Shown one piece after another: positions 11,478 through 22,721 of a DNA stretch of 64,000 nucleotides. Made by a program: the position numbers and the translations under genes. The stretch is taken from the NCBI RefSeq assembly GCF_040183065.1, contig NW_027185500.1:248001-312000 (forward strand), written 5' to 3'. The notes beneath the pieces were generated by a model that saw nothing but the letters and a program-made list of their open reading frames with translations, was not told the origin of the DNA and ran no database searches. How positions within the stretch are numbered: position 1 is the stretch's first letter; each line of letters opens with the position of its first letter. The DNA comes from Periplaneta americana (Eukaryota > Arthropoda > Insecta > Blattodea > Blattidae).

Positions 11478-11785
11478 TTTTTTTTTCTTTGTTGGTAATT
11501 CTACAGCATCTATTAATGCTTCATGGTTGTGCTGGCTGATGGAGTTACTTGTCAAAAATGTGACGCTGAAACGTGTGTTCAGGTTACTGCCCAGTGACAG
11601 TCCTGATGTATTTTATGTTTTTGATAATTGGCTAATTAATATTAACCTGGCACACTCACAATCACACTCACATTCATACAAATTTCTTCTTCAAGGAAAA
11701 TTCACTGAGAGCCAAGCCCAGGAATCGAACCAGGACCTCCAGATCTGGAAGCCAGCATGGTGATCAACAGACCACGGAGGCAGTC
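11478..11785 (-). mobile_element. SINE-1, tRNA-derived (copy 2)
   Basis: Closely related to the SINE inside LINE B: the same tRNA-like head near 11785-11715, the same body including a run of CACACTCACA motifs, and a poly(A) tail at the left (poly-T on plus). An 11-bp direct repeat ACTGTTGTTGT flanks it (11467-11477 and 11786-11796). It lacks a short segment (TCTAGACACCCAGGGAATTC region) that copy 1 has in the middle. Confidence 0.9.
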
Positions 11786-11846
11786 ACTGTTGTTGTAATG
11801 TCTAAATATGTAATAATGAGATTATTCAATTTTTCCTAGTTTTATT

Positions 11847-11972
11847 TTGTATAAATAAACAAATAAGTAAATAAATGGAAGATATGAAAGAAACAAAACA
11901 AAAACAAATAAACAAATACATAAATAAAAAAATAAATAAATAATTAAATAATTGAGTGAGTGAGTGAGTGAA
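11847..11972. repeat. AAAT/AAAC-rich simple repeat ending in GAGT repeats
   Basis: Interrupted tetranucleotide repeats (AAAT and AAAC variants) pass into GAGTGAGTGAGTGAGTG at about 11953-11971. There is nothing coding in it. Confidence 0.85.
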
Positions 11973-12547
11973 CAAACCCAATGTTGGAATAAGTGCATGT
12001 AAAACATGTTTATTTCAGTTACAGAAAAATATGTTTCTTCATCGATTAATAACACTGCAGAAAGACTTTCTTAAAACATGCATTCTTATTTGTCATTGCA
12101 TTGGATACATTCGGATACAGGGTATCGTTACTATCTTCATATATTACGCAGCGGAGCCTAACACTTATACAGCTTTTTATGTGGGAGTATGATAGAATTT
12201 GATCCATAGTTAGTACATTTAGTAAAGTATGTCCCAGAAAGCAAGTAAGCCTCAGGCTGCAGTTCAAACCTTCGGATCCCTCCTGCGCACAAGAGAAAAA
12301 AGTCCCAGGATACCTGATATGGTACATGACTCAATTTCATCAGAAAGTACATTAAGCAGATTTTGAACTAGACGCTCTCAATTTTTCTTGTCCGTTCTGG
12401 ATAATTTTTTCATTTTCCCACTCCTACTCTAGTAAATATATTGTTATTGCACTGATTCTAAGGAAGGAAGTCTATTTATTATTTACCGTCACTTCCTTGG
12501 TGTCTATAAGCAACAGGAAGTAAGTAGGTCTAATTTACTTTTCTCTG
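11973..12547. other. No recognisable feature
   Basis: AT-rich; the overlapping short open frames on both strands show no motif. Confidence 0.4.
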
Positions 12548-12795
12548 GAGGTGATACTTTCATTCATTCTTCTGCCGACAACTGAAATTTACAGAAAAAA
12601 ATTGCAATTATCACATTTATTAATATTGGTCGAAACATTTACATGAATATTATTATTAACAGCTAACAGACCAAGTTATGTCATTCATTCATTCATTCAT
12701 TCTTGTGCTGACGACTGAAATTAATATAAACATTACATTTATTACAGTTATTAATATTAGGGCAAAATTTCGATGAATATAATCAGGATTTATTT
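12548..12795. repeat. Diverged tandem duplication, about 125 bp unit, two copies
   Basis: Two successive units start with ATTCATTCTT and GACRACTGAAATTWA-like sequence, continue through ACATTTATTA...TTAATATT, and end with GATGAATAT/CATGAATAT. A short ATTC microsatellite sits at the junction (12682-12702). Confidence 0.7.
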
Positions 12796-12849
12796 CTTTG
12801 CTTATTTCAAAGTCCTTTTTCACAGCTAACTGGATCCTTCATAATAACT

Positions 12850-13720
12850 GACCTGTTTCTCCACAAGGAACTCTCTTTCTTGTTACTCAAACTATCAGCT
12901 ACATAACTTTCCGCAATTCTAGATGTCTCCATCCTCCATATCTCTTGAGTGCTAAAATATCCACACCTCTGTTTGCCAAGAACGTAGCTGAGTTCTTATA
13001 AATGAATGGCCTGTATACAGTTTAGGATTTTCCAAATTTAAAAAAGTTCCTACCTTGTAGGAATTGTAGAAAGAGTACTCCTCTCAACTTGATGTTTGTA
13101 ACATTGTCCTTTGTTACATCGCATAAACAACCACGAATTGTTATTCCCAATCTTTGACCTAATCATAATGTACTGTACTTGGTAACAATTTCTAAACCAC
13201 AAACACCATTTTTACTAGAAGTAATTGTGAATCTACGGGACATATCATTTTTAGAATCCTCAATACTCACGATAATAACATCAGCATTCACCTCAACATC
13301 TTTCAGTCTCAATCATAACAATTCTTCACAGCCACATGCTCCACCAATTTCCACAACTGCCACTCCTTTCACTAATAAGTATCTGTCATCAGGAGCATCT
13401 GTAAGGAATTCAAGCACTAGATTTGTTCAGTTTGTACACGTTATTCTTTCGTCTCAACAAAGCTTTCAGTTTACAGTAGCTATTTTGACATGTCAATATT
13501 ATCTCCAGTAAAAAGATTTGCCTTTAACATGGAATATTCACACCAGGAACTAGCTGCTGAGTTTCCTATTTCTGACTTTTCAAAGAACTATGCTAACAAA
13601 GAAGTTTCACAAATAATCGTCTTCTTAACACTGCGCCATTCCTTAAACATCTTGTATGAATGTTCATATTGTTTTTTTTATTTCTGCGGCAATAAAAATT
13701 CACAAGCAATTCTTTAAGCT
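12850..13720 (-). pseudogene. Crypton-type tyrosine recombinase remnant
   Basis: Read on the minus strand from right to left, broken frames show landmarks of Crypton-like tyrosine recombinases. They are EYSMLKANLFTGDNIDMSK (about 13540-13480), VAVVEIGGACGCEEL (13370-13320; catalytic Arg region, with the Arg not obvious), DVEVNADVIIVSIED (13300-13255), RRFTITSSKNGVCGLEIV (13235-13185), SFIYKNSATFLANRGVDILA and LKRYGGWRH (13005-12925; the conserved xGGW segment), then RIAESYVADSLSNK (12925-12880) after a frameshift. The order matches the catalytic domain. No intact frame remains and no flanking termini were found. Confidence 0.65.
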
Positions 13721-13864
13721 TCTCCAACATCACCTAAAATCATTTTTAAAGACTACAATACATTTTTCAAAATGCCTGCCACACTTCTTTATGTATACAT
13801 GGTTTTGCAACTTCAACAACTAACGGACTAGAAGGCTGGGGTTCGGGCGGTGGCAGAATTTTCT
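13721..13864. other. Spacer
   Basis: No feature seen. Confidence 0.4.
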
Positions 13865-14050
13865 CATTATCAAACTTCCAGAACAGCCCCGAGGTTCAAC
13901 CAGCTTCCTATCAAATTGAGTATCAGGTCTTTCCAGGGGGTAAAAGACAATCGGAGCACGGTGCCGATCACACCACATAATTCTAGTGCCGAGGTCAAGA
14001 AAGCATGGGCTCCACCTCCATGCCCCCAAAGTGTCTTCATGGCATGTGAA
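13865..14050 (+). repeat. Dispersed repeat R (longer copy)
   Basis: CCAGAACAGCCCCGAGGTTC to CATGGCATGTGAA forms a GC-richer block. Its left part recurs at about 32083-32152 in the same order (CCAGAACAGCC, ATCAAAT(T/A)GAGTA, GGGTCTTTCYKGGG, TAAAA). The block resembles a widely dispersed insect repeat as I remember it; the class (SINE or LINE 3' piece) is unknown. There is no coding signal. Confidence 0.6.
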
Positions 14051-14298
14051 GTAGATACCATTTTTAAAACAACAATGTAATAAAACAAAAAAATAATATT
14101 CATTTTGTTAAATCTTTACCAGATTTTGAAAAACCTCAGATGTCAAACATTTTCAAACATGAATATTGAGTCATATTCTATTTAAAAAATATTTTTGGAT
14201 ACAGAAATATTCGTTGTGTTTTTACTAACATTTTCCATTCATATAGTCCAATAATTCTTAACTCATGCATTTCTTTTAAACAGTTTTTTGTGTTTCCC

Positions 14299-14301
<3 letters not shown>

Positions 14302-14363
<62 letters not shown>
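14302..14363. repeat. (AT)n microsatellite
   Basis: Uninterrupted AT dinucleotides over about 62 bp. The open frame reading Ile-Tyr repeats on the minus strand is an artefact of it. Confidence 0.98.
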
Positions 14364-14366
<3 letters not shown>

Positions 14367-14861
14367 ATAAGGGGAAAACAAAGAATTGTACGCACATCAA
14401 AAAGCAATTCTATGATACTTTTCTCATGTTTCTAAATATGTGAATACACATAAATCAACTGAAAAATTGTATTAATTCTAAAATACACATCTCCCAAAAT
14501 GCTGTTGTTCATGTCCAAATATGTGTTATTGCGAAATTCTGTGTAATCATGTAGTCAATATTGTATGTTAGTCGTTATGGAAAGAAAAATATCTTGATTT
14601 CTAAAATATATGTCTCTCAGAATAGTATTCTTTATGTTACACAATGACTTCTCGCGAAATTATACTGTATCTTTCTCTATTCTGTTCATAAAATAAAAAA
14701 TTATATAAGTAATATGACCTGAATTTGTGAGATAATAATAATTTCTGAAGTCAGGTTTTGAAAAAACCGGATATGATGTAAACAGGCATACAGAGGTAAA
14801 AAATCTTACAATATAAATTTAATTATATACGTATAAGGAAGATTTTAACAGAAAAATTAGC
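14364..14861. other. No recognisable feature
   Basis: AT-rich spacer between the microsatellite and LINE C. Confidence 0.4.
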
Positions 14862-15190
14862 ATCTTCTGGAGAAGAATGAAATGGACAGACAGAATAAGA
14901 AATTAAGCTGTACGGAAAAGAATGATGCTGAAACTGATCAGAAAGAATGAAAGGAATTGGTTGGGTCACTGGCTGAGAAGAAACTGCCTACTGAAAGATG
15001 CACTGGAAGGAATGGTGAACGGGAGAAGAGTTCGGGGCAGAAGAAGATATAATATGATAGACGACATTAAGATATATGGATCATATGCGGAGACTAAGAG
15101 GAAGACTGAAAGTAGGAAAGATTGAAGAGAGCTGAGTTTGCAGTGAAAGACCTGCCCTTGAGCAGAACACTAAATGAATAAATGAATACT
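14862..15190 (+). mobile_element. LINE C 3' fragment (copy 1)
   Basis: The end of a non-LTR ORF2: the frame 14922-15125 reads RKNERNWLGHWLRRNCLLKD followed by ALEGMVNGRRVRGRRRY and a DDIKIYGSYAETKR segment, then the short untranslated end with GACCTGCCCTTGAGC and an AATG/AATA-rich tail. About 300 bp remains, so it is 5'-truncated. Two other copies of the same 3' region occur here (28045-28402 plus, 39128-39345 minus). The family is distinct from LINE B but has the same type of C-terminal RNA-binding-like tail. Confidence 0.8.
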
Positions 15191-15741
15191 GATTCTTTGT
15201 ACGACTGATAGTGAGATAAATTTTTGTTCATGATGACACCCCAACGGGTTCAGACTGAAAACAAAGTAATCCTTATTTATCGTCAGCTGTCTCTGAAATT
15301 CAAGTAAAAGCACATATAGACATAAAATTGATGTCAGCACAGCTTCAGATCAATGTACAGATCTTATAATTATTTTATATCTGTCTCTGTACAACATCAC
15401 ATTTACAGTGGGAAGGAAAGGAGACTGCAGAAAGGTTGTAATGTTTTTTAATAGGCTGACACCCAAGAATAAGACAAGCCACTTGAAATTTAATGGTCAC
15501 TGACAGGCAGAGATAAAATATAAGATCTGCAGAACATTGAGTCAACACTTAGTGGGCTTGTAGGTACCGAGGGATGTGTTTGTGTTTTGCTGAACTTCAA
15601 GACAATGCTAACTCATTTAAAGCTTGTGTGACTATACCCTGCATATATTTTCGTTTAGTTTTACTTTGTGTATAGTTTGATTTCTTCCATTATTTTATTT
15701 GTACTCCTGGTGGTGGGTGTGGAAGGGAAGTTCTGTTGGCC
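15191..15741. other. No recognisable feature
   Basis: AT-rich, without coding or repeat signature that I can see. Confidence 0.4.
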
Positions 15742-15745
15742 TTAA

Positions 15746-16095
15746 GGGGACACTCAACTATATTTTGAAACTTTTTTCTTATTTGACCTATCTTTTTCAA
15801 ATTTGGAGAAAACGTTTAATATACACATGGAAAGTAACATGTAAAATCTCAGCTCATTAGATCCAGTACTTTTCAAAATAAAAAATATTTCAATTTTTAA
15901 TCAATCATTAATATGAAATATCACTTTTAATTATCATTTTTTATTTTTTGGCTTTGTGCATTTGACTGTGACTTCTCAATGAATAGGGGAAGAATTCTGC
16001 GTATTGATTTAGTTCTGTCACGTAAATTAGTGTAGAAATTTAATTTTTCTTTTCTATGACACTTTTTCTCCAATTTTTAAGTTGAGTGTCCCCCC
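15746..16095. mobile_element. MITE with TTAA flanks, 350 bp
   Basis: Left end TTAA then GGGGACACTCAACT; right end the inverse, AGTTGAGTGTCCCC, then TTAA (15742-15745 and 16096-16099). Inner similarity continues (TTTGGAGAAAA on the left, TTTTCTCCAA on the right). The TTAA target is used by piggyBac and Kolobok families; which one cannot be told without a transposase. Confidence 0.8.
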
Positions 16096-16099
16096 TTAA

Positions 16100-16480
16100 A
16101 TACACCATAAAATTAAATTTAAAAAACAGTTGGATGTAAGGCCCTGATGAAATGTTTTCTTTTAGGCGTCTGATGTACAACTGTTTTCATTTGAGTTGAC
16201 CCTGACAGGCATTTGGCTAAGAAGTTTATTAATTCATGTAAGGAACGCTATGTAAAGATTCATCTTTATTGACGAGAAAAGATTGGTAAAGGCAATTTAT
16301 TCGTTTTGTTTGTCTATAGTTGAGTTTCCAAGATTTCTGAAAAGTCTAAACAGTTTACTTAAAAATGGAAGCTGTTTGGGACTTCAAAGGTTGGCACGTC
16401 GCCAAGTTTGGTACTTCAGGGTTGGTAATCCTCCATTAGGAGGGCGTCTACAAACATGATGATGGTGAGCTGTTGCGGCT
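16100..16480. other. Spacer or 5' part of BEL/Pao LTR
   Basis: No coding signal. Part of this may be the 5' LTR of the BEL/Pao element that follows, but its left edge cannot be set because no second LTR is present in the window. Confidence 0.35.
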
Positions 16481-17883
16481 AGAACATCAAGGACAATAAA
16501 GCACATTATTCTACAGTCCACGTGTGCTTTATTCATCAATACGACCTTCGCAGGACTTTACATTTGATCCCCGCGAACCGGATAAGTATTAGTGACATTG
16601 GAAACAAGGTAACAGTGCAAAAATCAGTGAAACATAAAAGTGATTTTGTGGTCAAAATCCAAGATGGCTAAGAATGAATGCTGAGAATTGTACAAGAAAG
16701 GCAAGTTCTGTGAGAGTCATCTAGTGGCCTGACAGTCAACTCCTTGCACCAAGCTACAGAAGCTACAATCCAGTATTTCCACCTAGCGGCCTTGCACTGA
16801 ACTCCAAGGGCTGCAATCCAGTTCCATCAAGACGTCCAGGTCAACAGAAGGTCGTTGCCCAAGGAAACAACTGAGGCCAGTAATTCTAACAATCAGGTTG
16901 GCAGTGAGATTCAAACTATGTCATCAACAAGGTAGGACAACATGAGTGATTCAAAGATACTTATACATCAGAGAGGTTTAGCTAAGACTAGTTTAGCTAG
17001 ACTTCAAACATTTCTTGGAAGGGTTCATGAAGTAACAGAACCGGGTTTGATCAAGGTAAAATATGAGAGACTAGAAAGAATACAAATGAAATATGAAGAA
17101 AGTCAAGTTCAATTAGAAAGGATAGCAGACAAAGATCATTCAGAGGACAGGATAGAATTTGAAGAGCAGTATGATAGAGTAAAATCAAGATTTTTTACAA
17201 TAATGGAAAGCAGAAATAATGTTGCACAAGGGAGTAATCTACCCATTGTTGAAGGGAAAATAAAGTTGCCGATTATTAGTCTGCCTAGTTTCAATGGAGA
17301 CTATAGCACTTGGCTCAACTTTAGGGATACGTTTAGCAGTCTAATAGTAAAAAATAGTGATTTAGCAGAAGCTCAAAAAATGCATTATTTATTATCTGCA
17401 CTAAAGGGAGAACCACACAAACTAGTAGAAAATCTAACAATATGTGATGTAAATTTTAGAACTGCTTGGAACATGGTTTATCAGAGATACAACAATGAAA
17501 AATTTATTGCGTCGAAACATGTGACAGCAATCTTGTCACTTCCAACAATGAGCAAGGAATCACACGGAGATTTACGGTCATTAGTGAGCCAAGTAAAGAG
17601 CAATATGAATGCGTTAGAAGCACTATCTTTAGAGGTTCCATTACACGAAGTACTATTATCATAATTGATACTGGAGAAAATAGACACTCAGAGTAGGCGC
17701 GAATGGGAATTAAGCTGCGCAGATCGAAACATGTCAACACTCAAGGAGTTATTGGATTTTCTTGAACATAAATCTCAGGCATTAGAAACAATAAAGGGTA
17801 CGACTTCGATACCTGAAAACATAGTAAAGTTAGATAGAGGAAAGCAAGCGAGGAAGGCATTGAATTTATATATTATCTTGTAA
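16481..17883 (+). mobile_element. BEL/Pao LTR retrotransposon, 5' fragment
   Basis: The end of a 5' LTR is suggested by a polyadenylation signal AATAAA (16495-16500) and a terminal ACA at 16560-16562. It is followed by a TTTGATCCCCGCGAACCGG leader like the primer-site region of BEL elements. A 380-bp leader and a gag frame follow. Nothing of protease, RT, RNase H or integrase follows: the sequence turns unrelated at about 17860. It is a 5' remnant only. Confidence 0.75.
16942..17883 (+). pseudogene. BEL/Pao Gag-like protein, one stop, 3'-truncated
   Basis: A frame of 240 codons, a single in-frame stop (TAA 17662-17664), then 72 more codons in the same frame. The first 90 residues are coiled-coil-like and rich in Glu, Lys and Arg. 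The central part has PIISLPSFNGDYSTWLNF and AQKMHYLLSALKGEP, the conserved Gag region of Pao/BEL elements (DUF1759 type). After the stop comes LEKIDTQSRREWEL and LLDFLEHKSQALE, also typical. The ATG at 16942 follows a leader with no closer start. No zinc knuckle or downstream pol is present. Confidence 0.85.
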
Positions 17884-18733
17884 ACGATGGTAGATCATCA
17901 AGGTTACATACCATATATTTCACACACATAAGGTGTATGTATTTGATCATGTAATAAGGCAATTCCATACATTTGAAAATGGCACATAAGTGCCGAAAAC
18001 GTTAATGTTTAATCCAAAATAAACTAGATAAGTATAGACGGTTAGCCCAATTTAATATTATTGTATCACAACTTGCTTATCGGAGAATCATACAAAATGA
18101 AAATAATAAAAATAAGGTATAAGCTGCTTGTGTACGAACAAATTTTTCTTCCAATTCAATACAATAGAAGAAAACTTCTTAAAGTTTGATCAATATTGAA
18201 CAAAATATTTTTCAAAACTATTTCAAATTGCTAACGATTTGACAAGATTTTAAAACATGCGCTTCAAGTTCATTGTAACCTAGCCAAAGCCAACCTACCA
18301 AATATTACAATACTAATATATACATTATTTGGCAAATACATGCCCATACAAAATATCTGTATTACTTAATAACTGCACAGCACCCTAAAACTAAGAATAT
18401 TACGATTGCACATTGTTTCAAAACAAAACATTTTCAATTAGTATTCGCCTATGTTGTAGATTTAGAATTATCTTCATTCAAAAAATACATAACTGGTACT
18501 TAATATGAGATAGCCTATTTGTACATACGCATTATGTTTCTTCCAGTTATTGTAGTATGCCACAGAAGTCAATGGTGTTTCAGTTTCAGAAGCGTGGCTG
18601 TTCGTCTCAATACCTCAGATGCTGTCTGTCATATGGATGAGAGCAAGTTCGAGCCTCATGCGAGTAATTTTTTTCTTGAACAACGTGGAATAATAAAATT
18701 TTATTACTGCCCAGTTTGTTTGGGTTACTATTA
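17884..18733. other. No recognisable feature
   Basis: AT-rich. The open frame 18519-18734 contains several Cys residues but no motif spacing that I recognise. TTA at 18731-18733 is the target repeat of the next element. Confidence 0.35.
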
Positions 18734-19120
18734 AGGCTCAGTCACAATGAAAATTAAACATAACGTAAGCGTTAACTTTAGAATATAAACGTTACAGTAA
18801 AATCAAGAAGTCATACCATCATTCACGATGGGAACATAAACATAACCGCAAACATACTTGGTAACCATGGAAACATAACAACGACGCCATTTCCTCATAT
18901 TCTGTTGTATACTTCAGCGCTCCACGATTGTGTTCTGTTTGCAAATCACGTAAGCATAAGCATGAAAGTTTGGAGTTTGCAAACTTTCATGTTAACGTCT
19001 TACGGTAATGTTTATGTCAATGCTTATGTGAATCACTGTGAATGATCCCATTTGGTAGCCTGGGCGCAAACTTCTTTGTTTATGTTACAGTTATGTTTAA
19101 TTTTCATTGTGAATGGGCCT
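18734..19120. mobile_element. Harbinger-type MITE, 387 bp
   Basis: Inverted termini of nearly 40 bp share TCACAATGAAAATTAAACAT on both ends (18742 on; inverse at about 19093-19112). The 3-bp TTA flanks both sides (18731-18733 and 19121-19123), the signature of PIF/Harbinger insertion. An internal palindrome CATGAAAGTTT...AAACTTTCATG lies at 18961-18991. There is no coding capacity. A Harbinger transposase relative occurs at 56-61 kb but need not be the source. Confidence 0.85.
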
Positions 19121-19184
19121 TTACGCTTGACCTTACATAAAGTTAGTGGTAGAAAATTCAGTTCTAGCTTTTCGCCCCTGTCGA

Positions 19185-19250
<66 letters not shown>
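19185..19250. repeat. (TA)n microsatellite
   Basis: About 66 bp of TA repeats with one phase slip at 19190. It explains the Ile-Tyr open frames on both strands. Confidence 0.98.
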
Positions 19251-19251
<1 letters not shown>

Positions 19252-19651
19252 TTTTTTTCCGGTAAAAGGCCACAGATTACATAGAAGGAGCTATTACATA
19301 TCTGACGAGAACAAAGTGATTTTTGTGAAAGATAGAGCAAGTTCTTGGCCACGTATGAGGAAAAGAGGTAGTGATGACATTGTGTAATTGTAAGCAATAG
19401 TAATGACACTTTATACAGAGTGTTTCAAATAAATGGAATGAAAGTAATCTCAGTGTTAGGGAAATTTTAGCTATAAACAGTTAATGGTTGAATTGTACTG
19501 TAGCTTTCCTGAAAAATATGTTAAATGCAATCAGACCTTGTGAATCACCAGTGTCTTGTCCTGAAAACTGACACCTGGTCCAGCAGAGGAGCGTCCTAGG
19601 GAATAGTTTCAGGAGAGCAACAAGAAACCTGAGAGACGAAGTGGAAACATT
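19252..19651. other. Spacer; possible mariner-like end at 19415
   Basis: CAGAGTGTTTCAAATAAATG at about 19416 resembles a Tc1/mariner terminus, but no inverted partner or transposase motif was found next to it. Confidence 0.3.
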
Positions 19652-21633
19652 ACACTAGTCGACAAAAATGAACTTTTTTTTCTTTCACAAGAAGTAAAAT
19701 AACATTTTCTAGAAGAATATTTCGTGCTGAATTCAAATATAATTTCAGTTTTTCCCCCATCGGGCAGGAGTTTTTTGTGATATTCATTTGAATTTTTATG
19801 ATATTCTAAAAAAATCTGTAACTAGCTATCTAACTCAACATTATAACTACTCATTCTGACTTAGCTAGCAAGTGGTAGATAGTGATTTTCGGGCATATTT
19901 TGCATCTGGAACGTCTCTCTTCTTGGTCCAACAGTAGTCAGCCAGCATATTGGAACTCCACTTGCCTTGGTACCTCTTTTCCATAGTAGAAATTTGCGGA
20001 TGAAAACGCTCACCATGCTCATCGCTGACAGCTCCAAGATTTTCAGGGAAGAAGTCCAAGTGAGAGTCCAAGAAGTGAATTTTTAAAGACATGTTGCATC
20101 CTATAGCTTTATAAGAATGCAGAAGATCAGTCACTATGTCACGATAGTTTTCTGCTTTATGGTTTCCAAGAAAATTGAAACATAAACTTTTGAAAGACTG
20201 CCACGCTGCTTTCTCCAGTGGATTTAACAGTCCTTCGAAATGATCATCACCCATTAATGACCGGATTTGTGGTCCTATAAAAATTCCTTCTTTCAGTTTA
20301 GCATCACTGACTTTGGGGAATTTCGATTTCAAGTACAAGAATCCATCAGACTGTTTATCCATAGCTTTGACAAAATTTTTCATTACTCCTAACTTAATAT
20401 GCAATGGAGGTAACAATATTTTTTCAGGATTCACTAAAGGGACATGTGACACATTTTTGTGGCCAGGGATATGAGATTCACGTTTAGGCCATGATTTTGT
20501 AACATAGTGAGACTTCCTATCTCTGCTGTCCCAGAGGCACAAAAAACAGCAAAATTTGGTGAACCCAAGTTGCAAACCAAGCAATAAAGCAATGACCTTT
20601 AATTCACCACAGATATACCATTCATATTTTGCATATTGTAGGCTATTTTCTCTAGAATTACTTTATGTAGCAGCACAGCCTTCAAACTAACTTTAGACGA
20701 ATCTATGAATAGTCGCCACTCATCTGGCCGGTGTTGAAGCCCAAGAATTTCCATGTAGGATCATTTTGATTTTCATCTGAAGCATTTTCAGTTTCAGTTA
20801 GGTCAGAATCAGAGTTATTACCTAAGGTCATAACGGCATATACTGGTACAGGGAACTGTTCATTGTGTAAGACAGGCCTTATTGCAGATTTCAAAGTAGG
20901 ATACTTAACTGTATGTTTTGTTTTAGATGTGATTCCTGTAATATTTGTCAAACAGAAATAACAATCACTTAAATGATCCTTCGGTTCCCTCCAAATCATA
21001 GGAATTGCAAATGGCATACGATGTGTACCCAGTCAGCAATCTAACACACGAAACACAGCATGTATTTGGGGCCCAGCTCTTATCAAAATCACCAGCCTGA
21101 CAGCCAAAGTAAAGTCGATAACACTTCTTTACAAGTGGGGTCAAATGTCGCCTCTGAGATTTGAAGGTCAGCTCACCACAAATATAGCAGAAACTGTCTA
21201 CATGATTTACACACTTTCTTGGCATGATGAACAACACTAAGCACTACATACGCAATACACTTCCGAAAGGAAGGAACTATTTCACTACTGAACAAACTCA
21301 CGGCCAGCTCGATACTGACACATCACAATGCCAGATGAACAGGTCTGAGCATGTCCAAACATGAATGAACCTGCACAGGATTGTTTTATGGTGCTTCAGC
21401 ATAATATTACAAATCATTTCCTTAAATACAGCTTGGATAAAATCGCTACATATGAGGTAACGGTTCCTATGACAGGTCAAAGAAAATGCTAAAATCCGAT
21501 TTTAAAAAGTAGCTGTCACAAAAAAAACTGTGCCTGATGGAAAAGTTCTGACTACATATCTGAATTCAGTATGAAAAACTGCACTAGAATCACTAATCAG
21601 ATTTCTTGTGAAGAAAACCTTGTCGACCAGTGT
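19652..21633 (-). mobile_element. TIR transposon carrying an arthropod transposase-like gene (family T)
   Basis: Inverted termini: ACACTAGTCGACAAAAATGA at 19652 and the inverse of ACACTGGTCGACAAGGTTTT at 21614-21633. Similarity continues inward for about 40 bp (CTTTCACAAGAA against CTTCACAAGAA). The element is 1,982 bp and encodes one protein on the minus strand. Flanks give CATT on the left and TATT on the right, an imperfect 4-bp match, so the target duplication is unresolved. I cannot name the superfamily with certainty. Confidence 0.8.
19865..21237 (-). pseudogene. Family T transposase-like protein, frameshifted
   Basis: Minus-strand order: MPRKCVNHVDSFCYICGEL with paired Cys residues (21237 on), RRHLTPLVKKCYRLYFGC, then after a frameshift near 21020 MPFAIPMIWREPKDHLSDCY (21017 on) with another Cys pair, an acidic linker (to 20703), then FIDSSKVSLKAVLLH (about 20700-20660). 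A deletion and frame change follow near 20650, then YICGELKVIALLLGLQLG, FCCFLCLWDSR, LPPLHIKLGVMKNF, GPQIRSLM, and the hallmark SDEHGERFH with MEKRYQGKWSS and ADYCW (to 19865). This protein is widespread in arthropod genomes as uncharacterised transposon protein. It is almost complete, with about two breaks. Confidence 0.75.
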
Positions 21634-21639
21634 TATTAG

Positions 21640-22144
21640 CAAGTACGAATAGACGCAAACTAACTTCTGCTGGTCAGATTAGTTTACAATAGGAATAACG
21701 TTAAAATTATGTTTAAAGAACAATTTTTCATAACTGTCTTTCTTTTTTTTGTTTTGTTTTTTACTTTTTTTAAGAAGACAAACTATCTTCTAAGTAATGG
21801 TTCGATTTTTTTTTCTATGTAAAGCCTAATAATAACTAATAGGATTTGGGCAGTAATTATTTCACTTTCTCTAAAACAAACTGAAACATCGGTCCCATGA
21901 CCCAGTAAAACTCCACTTTCGAGTTATTCAGGAAATAATAATCACTCCGATCAGGCTCGAATCCACTCTTCTCCGCATTACTCGCAGATGTCTGAGCTAC
22001 TGAGAAGAGACGGAACACTTCACATAACTTTACCTAATTAGCATGTAGTGTTTCGGTTTTGCATAACTTCCGATGTTTGGTTATTATAGTGGGACTGTAG
22101 CCTAAGAGGCAGGAAAATCTGTCAACAATACATCAATTGCTTCT
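21640..22144. other. Spacer with possible decayed tRNA-like SINE
   Basis: On the minus strand near 22005-21945, CAGTAGCTCAGACATCTGCG and TGGATTCGAGCC resemble degenerate A and B boxes. The rest is poly-T rich and featureless. Confidence 0.35.
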
Positions 22145-22216
22145 TGTAACTTGCAAATCAAGATTTCAGGTATAACTCCCTGTAAAGTTGATTTGAATAA
22201 TTTCGAGGGAAAAATT

Positions 22217-22291
22217 GTTCCGGAGCCGGGTATCGAACCCGGGACCTTTGGTTTAACGTACCAACGCTCTACCACTGAGCTACTCGGGAAC
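22217..22291 (-). repeat. tRNA-Asn-like SINE head with intact A and B boxes
   Basis: Read on minus: GTTCCCGAGTAGCTCAGTGG (acceptor strand, A box), an anticodon stem TTGGT/ACCAA with loop ACGTTAA (GTT in the anticodon position), GGTTCGATACC (B box) and GGAAC closing the acceptor stem with one mismatch. Position 33 is C instead of the near-universal U, and the sequence is embedded in a repeat, so I treat it as a SINE head, not a functional tRNA. Confidence 0.75.
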
Positions 22292-22666
22292 TCTAACCGA
22301 CACCGATCCATTTTTTCCCTCTATATCCACAGACCTCAAAGTGGGCTGACAACCGTCAAGCAACCAACTTCGAGTGCACACTAACTCCGTGTGACTTAAA
22401 TTGTGGCTTTCTGTTAACGAACAGTGACGTGTATTATGCAAATCAAGTCACCGAACAATTTTTCCCTCGAAATTATTCAAATCAACTTTACAGGGAGTTA
22501 TACCTGAAATCTTGATTTGCATAATATACGTCACTGTTCGTTAACAGAAAGCCACAATTTAAGTCACACAGAGTTAGTGTGCACTCGAAGTTGGTTGCTT
22601 GACGGTTGTCAGCCCACTTTGAGGTCTGTGGATATAGAGGGAAAAATTGGATCGGTGTCGGTTAGA

Positions 22667-22721
22667 GTTCCCGAGTAGCTCAGTGGTAGAGCGTTGGTAC
22701 GTTAAACCAAAGGTCCGGAAC
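22667..22721 (+). repeat. tRNA-Asn-like head lacking the B box
   Basis: Same sequence as the opposite copy up to AAACCAAAGGTCC, then directly CCGGAACAA: about 20 bases holding the T arm and B box are gone. The deletion lies between short GGTCC/CCGG direct similarities, suggesting slippage. It cannot be transcribed by RNA polymerase III in the usual way. Confidence 0.8.

Noticed and set aside
14178..14381. Open frame with a long Ile-Tyr run
   Set aside because: It is a translation of an (AT)n microsatellite; the same holds for frames at 19052-19409 and 47676-48100.
22217..22291. Functional tRNA-Asn(GTT) gene
   Set aside because: C at position 33, a mismatch in the acceptor stem, and location in an inverted repeat with body sequence typical of a SINE.
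22102..22384. Overlapping protein frames on both strands
   Set aside because: They read through the tRNA-like SINE head (the apparent PGSIPGSG / PEPGIEPGTFG motifs are B-box translations).
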